From UBA2561 sp964577275 (GTDB lineage: Bacteria; Bacteroidota; Bacteroidia; Cytophagales; Thermoflexibacteraceae): a stretch of 64,000 nucleotides of DNA. Below are positions 26,071 to 34,843 of this stretch, piece after piece; the stretch's first letter is position 1; every line of letters begins with the position of its first letter. A program made the position numbers and the translations under genes. The notes beneath the pieces were generated by a model, which saw only the letters and a list, made by a program, of their open reading frames with translations, was not told the DNA's origin and ran no database searches. The DNA is taken from contig CAZNYR010000003.1 in NCBI GenBank assembly GCA_964577275.1, forward strand, positions 19,861-83,860, read 5' to 3'.

Positions 26071-27102
26071 ATGATGAAAGACGTATTAATTAATCCTCTT
26101 GAAAAAGCATTTTTTGAGCAATTTCGGTATTCAAAAATTGGCGTTTTGGTGGATGAAAACACCTTCCGAGATTGTTATCCAATCCTAAAGAAATTGCTTC
26201 CACAACCGCATTTGGTCATCCAAATTCGGAGTGGCGAAGAGCACAAAAATCTACAAACTTGTACTTCTATTTGGCAACAAATGACTGATAATCAATTTGA
26301 TAGAAAATCAATATTGCTGAATTTGGGCGGGGGCGTGATTGGCGACATGGGCGGATTTTGTGCCTCAACATACAAACGAGGCATTGATTTTATGCAAATC
26401 CCAACGACATTGCTTTCGCAGGTTGATGCTTCGGTAGGCGGAAAATTAGGCATTGATTTTCAGGGATTTAAAAATCATATTGGCATTTTTAGAAATCCTA
26501 ATCATGTGTTAATTGATGCACAATTCCTGAAAACCTTGCCTGAACGAGAACTGCGTTCAGGATTTGCCGAAGTGATAAAACATTGTTTGATTGCGGATGC
26601 TAATTACTGGGAAAAAATCACGCAAAACGATTTGCATCAACAAAATTGGGCAGAGATTATACGGCATTCTGTGCGGATAAAATACCAAGTCGTTACGCAA
26701 GACCCTACCGAAAAAGGCTTGCGAAAAATCCTAAATTTTGGACATACGGTCGGTCATGCGATTGAAACAATCTATATGGAATCCCCTGAAGTTGAGCGAC
26801 TTCTGCACGGAGAAGCGATTGCCATTGGCATGATTTGCGAGGCATTTATTTCGCTTAAAAAGGGATTGATAACAGAAAAAACGTGCCAAAAAATTCAGAA
26901 ATATATACTCAAAATTTATGGTAAAATGCCTGTACGTGAGGATTTTATGGAAGTCATTTTACAAAATACGCTTCAAGACAAAAAAAATGAAGGCTCAACC
27001 ATTCATGCCAGTTTGTTGGTCGGACTGGGCGAATGTGCATTTGATATTCCGATAAATGCCCAAGAAATTAGGAGCAGTATTTTGTATTATAATAGTCTAT
27101 AA
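26071..27102 (+). CDS. aroB: 3-dehydroquinate synthase
   Basis: About 343 residues. Second step of the shikimate pathway: converts DAHP to 3-dehydroquinate, using NAD+ and a divalent metal. The NAD-binding segment is NLGGGVIGDMGGFCASTYKR, followed by MQIPTTLLSQVDASVGGKLG. Metal ligands are Glu in GFAEVIKH, and His in FGHTVGHAIE and LHGEAIAIGM. The ATG at 26071 is chosen because the longer frame begins with TTG inside the terminator of the upstream gene. Probably monocistronic. Confidence 0.95.
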   Translation: MMKDVLINPLEKAFFEQFRYSKIGVLVDENTFRDCYPILKKLLPQPHLVIQIRSGEEHKNLQTCTSIWQQMTDNQFDRKSILLNLGGGVIGDMGGFCASTYKRGIDFMQIPTTLLSQVDASVGGKLGIDFQGFKNHIGIFRNPNHVLIDAQFLKTLPERELRSGFAEVIKHCLIADANYWEKITQNDLHQQNWAEIIRHSVRIKYQVVTQDPTEKGLRKILNFGHTVGHAIETIYMESPEVERLLHGEAIAIGMICEAFISLKKGLITEKTCQKIQKYILKIYGKMPVREDFMEVILQNTLQDKKNEGSTIHASLLVGLGECAFDIPINAQEIRSSILYYNSL

Positions 27103-27131
27103 ATCAAGTATTTACGAATTTATATGGGTTG

Positions 27132-27161
27132 GGAGGTAGGCGACCGTAAGGTGCTACCTCC
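27132..27161. terminator. Hairpin between convergent aroB and recQ
   Basis: GGAGGTAG (27132-27139) pairs with CTACCTCC (27154-27161). It lacks a long T-run on either side, so it may be a terminator or a dispersed repeat. Confidence 0.45.
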
Positions 27162-27199
27162 TTCAGCATATTCAAAACCGAATTTTGTTGGTGTGATTA

Positions 27200-29392
27200 T
27201 TACAATGCCACTTCGGAGAGAAATTTAATACGCATCAATCGCAACTCCTCTTCGGTATATTCATCTTCGAGTTCTTCGAGTGCCTGTTGAATATTATCGG
27301 TTTTGGCTTCCATGAAATAGTCATAAATTTCGTTCTGTTGGTCTTGCTCCAAAATTGAATCAATATAATAATCAATATTGAGTTTTGTTCCCGAAAAACA
27401 AATGTGTTCCATCTCGTCCAGCACTTCTTCTATCGTAATGTTCTGGGCATCAGATATTTCCTCCAAATCGACTTTGCGGTCAATTTGTTGAATGATAAAA
27501 ATTTTATTTTTAGATTTATTGACCATCGTCTTGACCACGACATCGGAAGCCGTTTCGATGTTATTTTCTTGGACATATTTTGTGATTAAATCAACGAAAG
27601 GCTTGCCAAATTTTCTGGCTTTTCCCGTTCCTACTCCGTTAATGTGTGAAAGTTCCTCAAGATTAGTCGGATATACGATTGCCATTTCTTCTAAGGAAGG
27701 CTCTTGAAAAACGACATAAGGAGGGACATTTTTTTGCGAAGCCACGTTTTTTCGTAATTTTTTGAGCATTCCGAGCAGTACCTCATCAAAAACGCCAGTA
27801 ACGACCTCTTCATGCGCCTCTTCCATTTCCGAATCTGGAACGCTCAAATCATGGTCTTTAACAAATTTGAGTTGAACAGGGGTTTTAATGTATTTTTCGC
27901 CTAGTTTTGTTAGACGTAAGATATTGGGATTTTCGAGGTCTTTTTCTAAATATTGATACAATAAAGTTTGTCGAATTGCTGATTTAAGGAATTTTTCGTC
28001 TAATTCTTTGCACGTCCCAAAAACATCCAGTTGGTCATGTCCGTAGCTTTTGGCATATTCATTATCAATACCTAAAAGTAAATCCGTAATGTGCTGTAAA
28101 TCAAATCGTTGTTCGGTATATTTGACGGCTTTCAGCCCATTGATGACGATTTTAGTGGCATCATAACTTTCCAAATCGGTATGTTTTCGGCAGGCATCAC
28201 ATCCTCCCGTATCAGGGCAATGTCCTTCATCGTAAGATTCTCCGAAATAAGATAATAATTGTCTTCGGCGACAAACCGCTGACTCGGCATAGGCAGATAT
28301 TTCTTGCAATAAATGTCGGGCATTATCGCGCTCGGTTACTGATTTGTCTTTGTTAAATTTTTCGAGTTTGAGAATATCGGCATGGCTGTAAAACATCAGG
28401 CATTTTCCTTCGAGTCCGTCCCGTCCCGCTCGTCCTGTTTCTTGGTAATATCCTTCCAAAGATTTGGGCGCATCATAATGAATCACAAAGCGCACATCGG
28501 GTTTGTCAATTCCCATCCCAAAAGCAATCGTAGCGACAATGACATCGGCATCTTCGTTGAGAAAGGCATCTTGATTATTTATCCGTATAACAGACTCTAA
28601 ACCAGCATGATAAGGCAAGGCTTTTACGTCATTGACCTGCAATAATTCGGCAATTTCAGTTACTTTTTTACGGCTCAAACAATAAATAATTCCAGACTTT
28701 CCTTGATGCTGTTTAACGAATTTAATGAGTTGTTTTTTAGCGTCTTTTTTCGGACGAATTTCATAATATAAATTTTCTCGATTGAAAGAAGATTTAAATA
28801 AATCTGCCGCCTCCATCTGCAAATTTTTCTGAATATCCAGCTGCACTTTGGGCGTAGCGGTAGCGGTGAGTGCAATAATAGGTAAATTACCTAATTGTTC
28901 GATAATGGATTTGATGCGGCGATATTCAGGTCTGAAATCGTGTCCCCATTCCGAAATGCAGTGTGCCTCGTCAATCGCCACAAACGACACCTGAGCCTTT
29001 TGCAAAAACTCCACATTTTCGGGCTTAGTGAGCGATTCTGGAGCAACGTACAATAATTTGACCATGCCATCGAGCGTTTGTTGTTTGACCTTATTGGCTT
29101 CGGCTTTGGAAAGTGTCGAATTAAGAAAAAAGGCACTCACGCCTAAGGCATTTAATTGATCTACCTGATTTTTCATCAAGGCAATAAGCGGAGAAATGAC
29201 AATCGCAGTTCCATCCTGAATTACGGCGGGAAGCTGATAACATAGTGATTTTCCTGCGCCAGTAGGCATAATCACGAACGTATTGTGTCCGTCCATGATA
29301 TTTTCGATGATTGCTTCCTGATTGCCTCGGAATTGGTGATAGCCGAAGACTTCTTTTAATTTCGCCTTCAAATTAGGTTTTTGTGCTGTCAT
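27200..29392 (-). CDS. recQ: ATP-dependent DNA helicase RecQ
   Basis: 730 residues. A 3'-5' helicase for recombination and fork repair. Motifs: FRGNQEAIIENIMDGHNTFV, Walker A MPTGAGKSLCYQLPAV, DEAH box FVAIDEAHCISEWGHDFRPE, ALTATATPKV, YYQETGRAGRDGLEGKCLMF, then a Zn-binding cluster (CRRRQLLSYF to CDAC) and winged-helix domain. An HRDC-like segment is at about 585-620 (EEMAIVYPTNLEELSHINGV), followed by a ~110-residue acidic tail. The upstream 326 bases contain no promoter match I could find. Confidence 0.96.
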   Translation of the reverse strand: MTAQKPNLKAKLKEVFGYHQFRGNQEAIIENIMDGHNTFVIMPTGAGKSLCYQLPAVIQDGTAIVISPLIALMKNQVDQLNALGVSAFFLNSTLSKAEANKVKQQTLDGMVKLLYVAPESLTKPENVEFLQKAQVSFVAIDEAHCISEWGHDFRPEYRRIKSIIEQLGNLPIIALTATATPKVQLDIQKNLQMEAADLFKSSFNRENLYYEIRPKKDAKKQLIKFVKQHQGKSGIIYCLSRKKVTEIAELLQVNDVKALPYHAGLESVIRINNQDAFLNEDADVIVATIAFGMGIDKPDVRFVIHYDAPKSLEGYYQETGRAGRDGLEGKCLMFYSHADILKLEKFNKDKSVTERDNARHLLQEISAYAESAVCRRRQLLSYFGESYDEGHCPDTGGCDACRKHTDLESYDATKIVINGLKAVKYTEQRFDLQHITDLLLGIDNEYAKSYGHDQLDVFGTCKELDEKFLKSAIRQTLLYQYLEKDLENPNILRLTKLGEKYIKTPVQLKFVKDHDLSVPDSEMEEAHEEVVTGVFDEVLLGMLKKLRKNVASQKNVPPYVVFQEPSLEEMAIVYPTNLEELSHINGVGTGKARKFGKPFVDLITKYVQENNIETASDVVVKTMVNKSKNKIFIIQQIDRKVDLEEISDAQNITIEEVLDEMEHICFSGTKLNIDYYIDSILEQDQQNEIYDYFMEAKTDNIQQALEELEDEYTEEELRLMRIKFLSEVAL

Positions 29393-29718
29393 TTTCTTGG
29401 TATCAATTTACATTACGTGCCGTTTTGTTTTGGTCAAATTCGTCATCAAGAATCAAACGTTCGTCCGTGCCGTACATCCATTTGGTTTGGTTTATTTGAT
29501 GACATGAGAATATAAATATATAAAATTCCGAAGTATTATCGTCAAATTTTTATGCGAAAAAATCGGAAATCCATTTCATTTTGGCGCATCTAAAACAATT
29601 TTCAAAACAAAATTTGTTTCGTACAATACGTAAGAATTATGATAAAAATATAATTTTTAAAATTTTTTCGCAAAAAAGTACGATGTATCCTGATTTCATG
29701 AAGCGCAATACAAGGCAG
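29393..29718. other. Gene-free interval, nothing recognised
   Basis: 326 AT-rich bases between recQ and the DinB-like gene. I see no convincing open frame, no RNA structure and no hairpin terminator here. It holds the recQ promoter by position only. Confidence 0.4.
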
Positions 29719-30174
29719 TTATACCAATTTTCGCATCGCCATCATGTAGCCCAAATGTAATCCTTCGTGAATATTATTAAATGCGATTGCGCCTTCAATC
29801 GAAGTAAGTTCTATGCCAAAACTCGTTTGGTACGTGGTATAATCCTCAAAAAGACCCGCCACATAATCACTTTTTAGAGCATTCACCGTATCCAAAAATA
29901 AAAATTTCACTTCCTGAATTTCAGACGCTGAAATCGTTGGATTGCCTTGCGTCCCTTTTCGGAATTTCTCGACAAGCTCATCGGATATGTTCATCGGTTT
30001 GCCCGATAATTTATAACATAATAATTGTTGAGTTACTAAAATATGTCCAAAGTTCCAGCCTATCGTATTTCTGAAGCCTTCGGGAATTTGGGTCAGCTCG
30101 GCGGTCGATAAATCATTGACCAGATTTAACGTATTATTTCTTGTAATACGCAGATATTCAAGTGCTTGCATCAT
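29719..30174 (-). CDS. DinB-like (DUF1572/DinB_2) family protein
   Basis: About 151 residues, a four-helix-bundle fold. It starts MMQALEYLRITRNNTLNLVN. Metal-site pattern: WNFGHILVTQQ (His) and, at the C-terminus, HEGLHLGYMMAMRKLV (two His), typical for this family, in which some members are bacillithiol or mycothiol transferases. The frame extends to 30207 but begins with TTG, and a TAnnTTTG box on the minus strand at 30216-30209 would place transcription start downstream of that codon, so ATG 30174 is preferred. Confidence 0.82.
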   Translation of the reverse strand: MMQALEYLRITRNNTLNLVNDLSTAELTQIPEGFRNTIGWNFGHILVTQQLLCYKLSGKPMNISDELVEKFRKGTQGNPTISASEIQEVKFLFLDTVNALKSDYVAGLFEDYTTYQTSFGIELTSIEGAIAFNNIHEGLHLGYMMAMRKLV

Positions 30175-30208
30175 AATTTGTCGTAAGGTTTTCAAAATTT
30201 GAATCAAC

Positions 30209-30216
30209 CAAAAATA
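30209..30216 (-). promoter_or_regulatory. Promoter -7 box of the DinB-like gene
   Basis: Minus strand reads TATTTTTG (TAnnTTTG). Start would be near 30203, giving a leader of about 29 bases to ATG 30174. No clear -33 partner. Confidence 0.35.
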
Positions 30217-30393
30217 TTAAAAAAATCGCATTTCTGAACGCCCAATCCTCTAAACCTTTTTCGAGATGATAAATCCCTGAAAAAAAGTATTTTATGAACA
30301 AAAAGCACGCAATAACAACCTTTAGACTAAAAATAGAGTAATTAATATTAAGTTTTTATGAATTTACATTTTAATATTAAACATTAATTCACA

Positions 30394-31179
30394 TTGAAAA
30401 AATTAGCTTACTATATGACTATATGGCTCATGCTGTGGCTCATTCCGAAATTAACCGCTCAAGATGAAGAGGTAAAGGCGGTAAAATGTACTCATTTCAC
30501 TTCATTTTTTGCGGATTCCGAAATGGAACTATCCACCGAAAATATCGAAAAACTCCGCCAGAAAGTGGTGAATTTTATTGCTTTGCAAAAAGAAAAACAA
30601 GCGCAGGTACGTTCCGAACTCCGATTTTTGAGGCAATTAGACCGTAAAATTCATACAGAATTTCTGAAAAATTATAAGCATTTTTCTTCATTTACACAAA
30701 TGTTACAATCTGGTAATTTTGATTGCTTATCAGGCGTGATTTTGTATGCTTTAGTGCTGGATTCTTTGGGCTATAATTATACGGTGTATCAGACAAATAT
30801 TCATGTGTATCTCATGATTCGGACTGAAAAACGTGCGATTCTTATCGAAACTACTGACCCCATTTATGGCTTTGTGGATAACGAATATTACATTCAGGAA
30901 CGCAAAAAAATTTACGAGAAAATGGTAGAAAATATTGAAAACCAACGAAATTATTACGTTCCAGAGCCACTTTTGCACCAAACCACTACGATTCAGGAAT
31001 TATGCGCCTTACAATATTACAATCAAGCGGCAAAATATTACAACCAACACAATTTGGAAAAAGCAAGCTACTTTTTGGCACAATCCGAGCGCATTTATTC
31101 ATCCAAACGCACTGATGCCCTGCGCCAACTGATTACGTATTATACCGCGCGAATTAGCCCAAAAACATCTCAGGAGTAA
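30394..31179 (+). CDS. Secreted transglutaminase-like protein, TTG start
   Basis: 261 residues. TTG 30394 is taken as the start because it restores a normal MKK signal peptide (MKKLAYYMTIWLMLWLIPKL, cut near TAQ); ATG 30415 would lose the basic end. The centre has a candidate Cys-His-Asp set as in transglutaminase-like proteases: FDCLSGVILYALVLDSLG (Cys), TNIHVYLMIRTEK (His) and LIETTDPIYGFVD (Asp). The last third is helical and TPR-like (ALQYYNQAAKYYNQHNLEKA). No near neighbour suggests a substrate. A role in periplasmic protein or peptidoglycan processing is possible. Confidence 0.65.
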   Translation: MKKLAYYMTIWLMLWLIPKLTAQDEEVKAVKCTHFTSFFADSEMELSTENIEKLRQKVVNFIALQKEKQAQVRSELRFLRQLDRKIHTEFLKNYKHFSSFTQMLQSGNFDCLSGVILYALVLDSLGYNYTVYQTNIHVYLMIRTEKRAILIETTDPIYGFVDNEYYIQERKKIYEKMVENIENQRNYYVPEPLLHQTTTIQELCALQYYNQAAKYYNQHNLEKASYFLAQSERIYSSKRTDALRQLITYYTARISPKTSQE

Positions 31180-31233
31180 GTTTACGGATTTTTCGTATAA
31201 TTTTAACATAAAATCACATTTTGCCTGAAGGAC

Positions 31234-32571
31234 TTATTTTTTTTGTAAAATTCCACCTGTCAGCCGAAGTAATGTAATATTTGAATCATTCAGATTAAAA
31301 ACTGCTTCCTGCTCGGCAAAAGATGCGGTTAATAAATTATTTTGTAACGCCCTGTAATCGAATGAGTTAATCAATCCTGTCTTGAAGCGTTCGTTCGCCA
31401 AATCCAAATTAATTTGTGCCGTTTCCCGATTTTGTTTGGCAATTTGTACTAATTGTTTGCGGACACGATACAGGTCGAGTGCCGAAGCCAAATTTTGAGA
31501 TAGCGTCTGACGCTGATTTTCGATGCGTAATTGCCCGATTTTTTCCTGAATAACCGCATTTTGGATACCTCGTTGAATATTTCCATTGTTCAGAATGGGA
31601 ACTGATAAGGTCAAGCCCACAACCGCCGTGTTGCTGGTGGCGATAGAAACCCCGCCCGAACTGCCATCAATAAATGTCGCCCCTGTAAGGTCTTGTCGCC
31701 CTGCGTTGTAATTGCTGGTGGCAATCATGGAGAGGGTCGGAAGTCGTTGAGCCTGACGTAGTTGCACGTCTTGATGGAGTGCATTTTGAGAAAATTGTAA
31801 GGTTTTGAGGTCAATATTTTCGACCAACATTTTATCTCGAAGTTCCTCATAATCATACATATCGGTCATGTCCTGAAGGGTATCGGTTAAGTTCCGAATC
31901 TGATTTGGATTTTCCTCGACCAATAATACACCAAGTTCACGGACGGCATTTCGGAAAACAATTTGTTGATTGACATAACGGCTGGAATCGGTCAAGTAAT
32001 TGGATTTTTCTAATAAAACATCTGTCGTTACAGCACTGCCTAACTCTTTTTTGAGCTTCAAATAATCATATTTATCGCGCGAAAGGTCTAAGGCTTGTTT
32101 CGTGATTCGGAGGCGTTGCTGTTCGAGAACCGCCCGATAGTATGCCAGCATCACCGACTGGATGGTATTTTGGATAACAGATTCGGTATTGCCTTGGGCT
32201 TGTTGTTCGAGTTGGGCAAGTCGTTCTTTGGTAATATTGACGGTCAGTCCACCAAATAACGTCCAATTCAGATTGATAGCAGGCTGAATATCATTGTTTA
32301 AGACGTTTCCCTGCAAAAACGAGGCGGGGTTTGCCGTATGGCGTAAGGAATTATTTTGTCCCAGCTCAACGGTAACTCGTGGGTATCTGCCTGCCTGCCC
32401 CCACGAATTATTATTCTTGGCAATTTCGGTATTTTGTCGTTCAATCCGTATGCTATAATTCTTTTTTAAGGCAATTTCGATGGCTTCGGAGAGCGATAAA
32501 TCCGTTTGGGCATGGATGCTTCCAACGAAGAAAAGTACAAAAAACAATGCACCAAAAGTATATTTTTTCAT
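31234..32571 (-). CDS. TolC family outer-membrane efflux protein
   Basis: 445 residues with a signal peptide (MKKYTFGALFFVLFFVGSIH, cut near AQT). Two long helical hairpin repeats typical of TolC are visible: LSLSEAIEIALKKNYSIRIE at the N-terminus, and INLDLANERFKTGLINSFDY in the C-terminal half, with beta strands between (PAINLNWTLFGG and VVGLTLSVPILNNGN). The protein forms a trimeric channel through the outer membrane and periplasm. The adaptor and pump genes normally next to it are absent here. Confidence 0.85.
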   Translation of the reverse strand: MKKYTFGALFFVLFFVGSIHAQTDLSLSEAIEIALKKNYSIRIERQNTEIAKNNNSWGQAGRYPRVTVELGQNNSLRHTANPASFLQGNVLNNDIQPAINLNWTLFGGLTVNITKERLAQLEQQAQGNTESVIQNTIQSVMLAYYRAVLEQQRLRITKQALDLSRDKYDYLKLKKELGSAVTTDVLLEKSNYLTDSSRYVNQQIVFRNAVRELGVLLVEENPNQIRNLTDTLQDMTDMYDYEELRDKMLVENIDLKTLQFSQNALHQDVQLRQAQRLPTLSMIATSNYNAGRQDLTGATFIDGSSGGVSIATSNTAVVGLTLSVPILNNGNIQRGIQNAVIQEKIGQLRIENQRQTLSQNLASALDLYRVRKQLVQIAKQNRETAQINLDLANERFKTGLINSFDYRALQNNLLTASFAEQEAVFNLNDSNITLLRLTGGILQKK

Positions 32572-32621
32572 TTTGTATTATGTTGAGATGTCGTTGTTAG
32601 GAAAATTAAACGAACCTTACG

Positions 32622-32637
32622 CAAAAGTATATTTTTG
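32622..32637. promoter_or_regulatory. Overlapping divergent promoter boxes
   Basis: On the minus strand TACTTTTG (32629-32622), ahead of the TolC gene; on the plus strand TATTTTTG (32630-32637), ahead of the TPR-SpoIIE gene. Another plus-strand TATTTTTG is at 32685-32692. -33 elements are not clear. Confidence 0.3.
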
Positions 32638-32787
32638 TCGAAAATTACGGGACTTTTTTTAGAATGGATTGCCGAAAATTGCCTTATTTTTGAGGGAGTT
32701 GTTTTTATGAACAAAACGAACTTGTTTTTTTGAACACCCGTTAGTCAGAAATAACGTACTACTGACCGATTTCTAATTTCCTGCTCC

Positions 32788-34827
32788 ATGAAATATATCT
32801 TCTTTTTTGTCTGTTTGATGACCAATTTTGGTGTGTACGCCCAAACCTCTTACCTTGACAGTTTGGAACAAGAACTAAAAAAGGTAACATCGGATACGAC
32901 CAGAATTGATATTTTATTTGAATTGGCCATTAACTATATTTATAATGACCCTCAAAAAACGATTTCGTATTGCCAAGAAAGTCAGCAAATTGCACAAAAA
33001 ATTGGGGATAAAAAACGAGAAATCGTTGCCGTCAATCGAATGGGCGGTGGCTATTGGTCGAAAGGTGATTTGGGCGAAGCCTTGCAATGTTTTCGGGAAT
33101 CCATGCAACTGGCAAAAGTGAGCCAGAATGATTATTGGGTTGCCAAAAATATCGGAAATATCGGACTGATTTACAGCGGGATAGGCAATAAAAATTTGGC
33201 AAAAAATTATTATTTGCAAGCCTATGAGTTGTTTTTGGAGATGAAGCATACCGACCGTCTGGCTTCGCTTTTGGATAATATTGGCACGATGTGTCTGGAA
33301 TTGCACGAATACGATTCGGCACATTTTTATTATCAAAAAGTATTGGAATCGGCGGATACGTCCACGCATGATATGCACATTTTGTATCTGAATTTGGGCG
33401 ATTTGGCATTGCGCCAACAAAAACTGGACGAAGCCGATTCGTACCTTCGGAGAAGTTTAGAAATTTCGATACAAAAAGCTGATATTCAGATTATTGCGTA
33501 TGATTATTTCTTTTTGGCAGATATTCATTTTCAGCGCAACGAACTTGATTCGGCATTGCACAAAGCCCGAAAAGCTGTTGAATTAGCCCAGCAATCAGGT
33601 GGCAAAGAAACCCTGATGGAAGCCTATAAAGTTCTGAGTAAGATTTTGCACGCTTTGCGCCAAAGTGATGAAGCCTATGAATATTATCAAGCCGCCATCA
33701 ATTACAAGGATAGTATGCAAGGTGTTACCAACCAAAAGGCATTGCAAGTATTTGAATTTGAGCGCAAAAAAGGCGAAATCGCTTTGCTCAAAGCGCAAAA
33801 ATCCGAGCAGGAAGCACGCTTTGCCCAACAAAATTTGCAACAACGTGGCGTGATTCTCACAATTTTAGGCATTCTGATTTCGGTTTTGGTCGTCAGTTTT
33901 GTCATCTTTCGAGGACGTGCCAAATTACAACACATGAATCAAGAATTATCGGTAGCAAATGCCGAAATTCATCAGCAAAATGAGGAAATTCAGTCGCAAT
34001 CTGATACCTTACGACAAGCCAATGACGAGTTACAATCCATTAATTATCAGTTAGATAGAAAAAATCAAAACATCACTGCGTCCATCAATTATTCGCTACG
34101 AATTCAGCGCGCCATTTTGCCCTCCAAATCAAGGATTCAGCAGGCTTTTGATGATAGTTTTGTGCTGTTCCGTCCGCGCGATATTGTTTCGGGCGATTTT
34201 TATTGGTTTTATCAAACGAATCACCTGAAAATCATTGCATTAGCAGACTGTACGGGACATGGCGTTTCGGGTGCATTAATGACCATGATTGGCAATAATA
34301 TTCTGAATCAAATTGTACGAGATGACAAAATCTATGAGCCAGACCTCATTTTAAATGTCATTCCTGACCTATTACAAAAAACGCTGATGTATGCCGAAAC
34401 TCAAATTGCAGACGGCATGGACATGAGTATTTTGATGTTTGAGAATAAAAATGCGTTTTATGCGGGTGCGATGAACCCCTTGTATTATGTTGAAAATCAG
34501 GAACTTCATATCATCAAAGGCGATAAAATACCCATCGGTGGCACTCGAAAGCGAAATTTCAAAATGTATCAGAAACATCACATTGAATTACGAAATCCCA
34601 TCACATTTTATTTGGCTTCTGATGGTTTTCAAGACCAATTTGGTGGGGCAAATCAACGAAAATATATGGTCAAAAATTTTCGGAAATGCTTAGGTTCAAT
34701 TTCACATCTACCTCTTCAGGAGCAACATACGAAATTGGAACAAGAACTCCAGACATGGATGGGACAAAATGTAGAAAAACAAACCGATGACATTACCGTT
34801 ATCGGTATTCAAATCCGAAAGGCATAG
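32788..34827 (+). CDS. TPR-containing SpoIIE PP2C phosphatase
   Basis: 679 residues. Signal peptide (MKYIFFFVCLMTNFGVYA), a TPR array at about residues 20-310 (IGNIGLIYSGIGNKNLAKNY; EAYKVLSKILHALRQSDEAY), a transmembrane helix (VILTILGILISVLVVSFVIF), a coiled-coil linker, and a SpoIIE/PP2C domain at about 430-679. Metal-binding motifs are intact: VSGDFYWFYQ, ALADCTGHGVSGALM, ASDGFQDQFGGA, TDDITVIGI. The TPRs sit outside the inner membrane and would sense something there, signalling to the cytosolic phosphatase. It is convergent with a similar protein, 16 bases between stop codons. Confidence 0.88.
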   Translation: MKYIFFFVCLMTNFGVYAQTSYLDSLEQELKKVTSDTTRIDILFELAINYIYNDPQKTISYCQESQQIAQKIGDKKREIVAVNRMGGGYWSKGDLGEALQCFRESMQLAKVSQNDYWVAKNIGNIGLIYSGIGNKNLAKNYYLQAYELFLEMKHTDRLASLLDNIGTMCLELHEYDSAHFYYQKVLESADTSTHDMHILYLNLGDLALRQQKLDEADSYLRRSLEISIQKADIQIIAYDYFFLADIHFQRNELDSALHKARKAVELAQQSGGKETLMEAYKVLSKILHALRQSDEAYEYYQAAINYKDSMQGVTNQKALQVFEFERKKGEIALLKAQKSEQEARFAQQNLQQRGVILTILGILISVLVVSFVIFRGRAKLQHMNQELSVANAEIHQQNEEIQSQSDTLRQANDELQSINYQLDRKNQNITASINYSLRIQRAILPSKSRIQQAFDDSFVLFRPRDIVSGDFYWFYQTNHLKIIALADCTGHGVSGALMTMIGNNILNQIVRDDKIYEPDLILNVIPDLLQKTLMYAETQIADGMDMSILMFENKNAFYAGAMNPLYYVENQELHIIKGDKIPIGGTRKRNFKMYQKHHIELRNPITFYLASDGFQDQFGGANQRKYMVKNFRKCLGSISHLPLQEQHTKLEQELQTWMGQNVEKQTDDITVIGIQIRKA

Positions 34828-34843
34828 AATCCATCAAAATACG

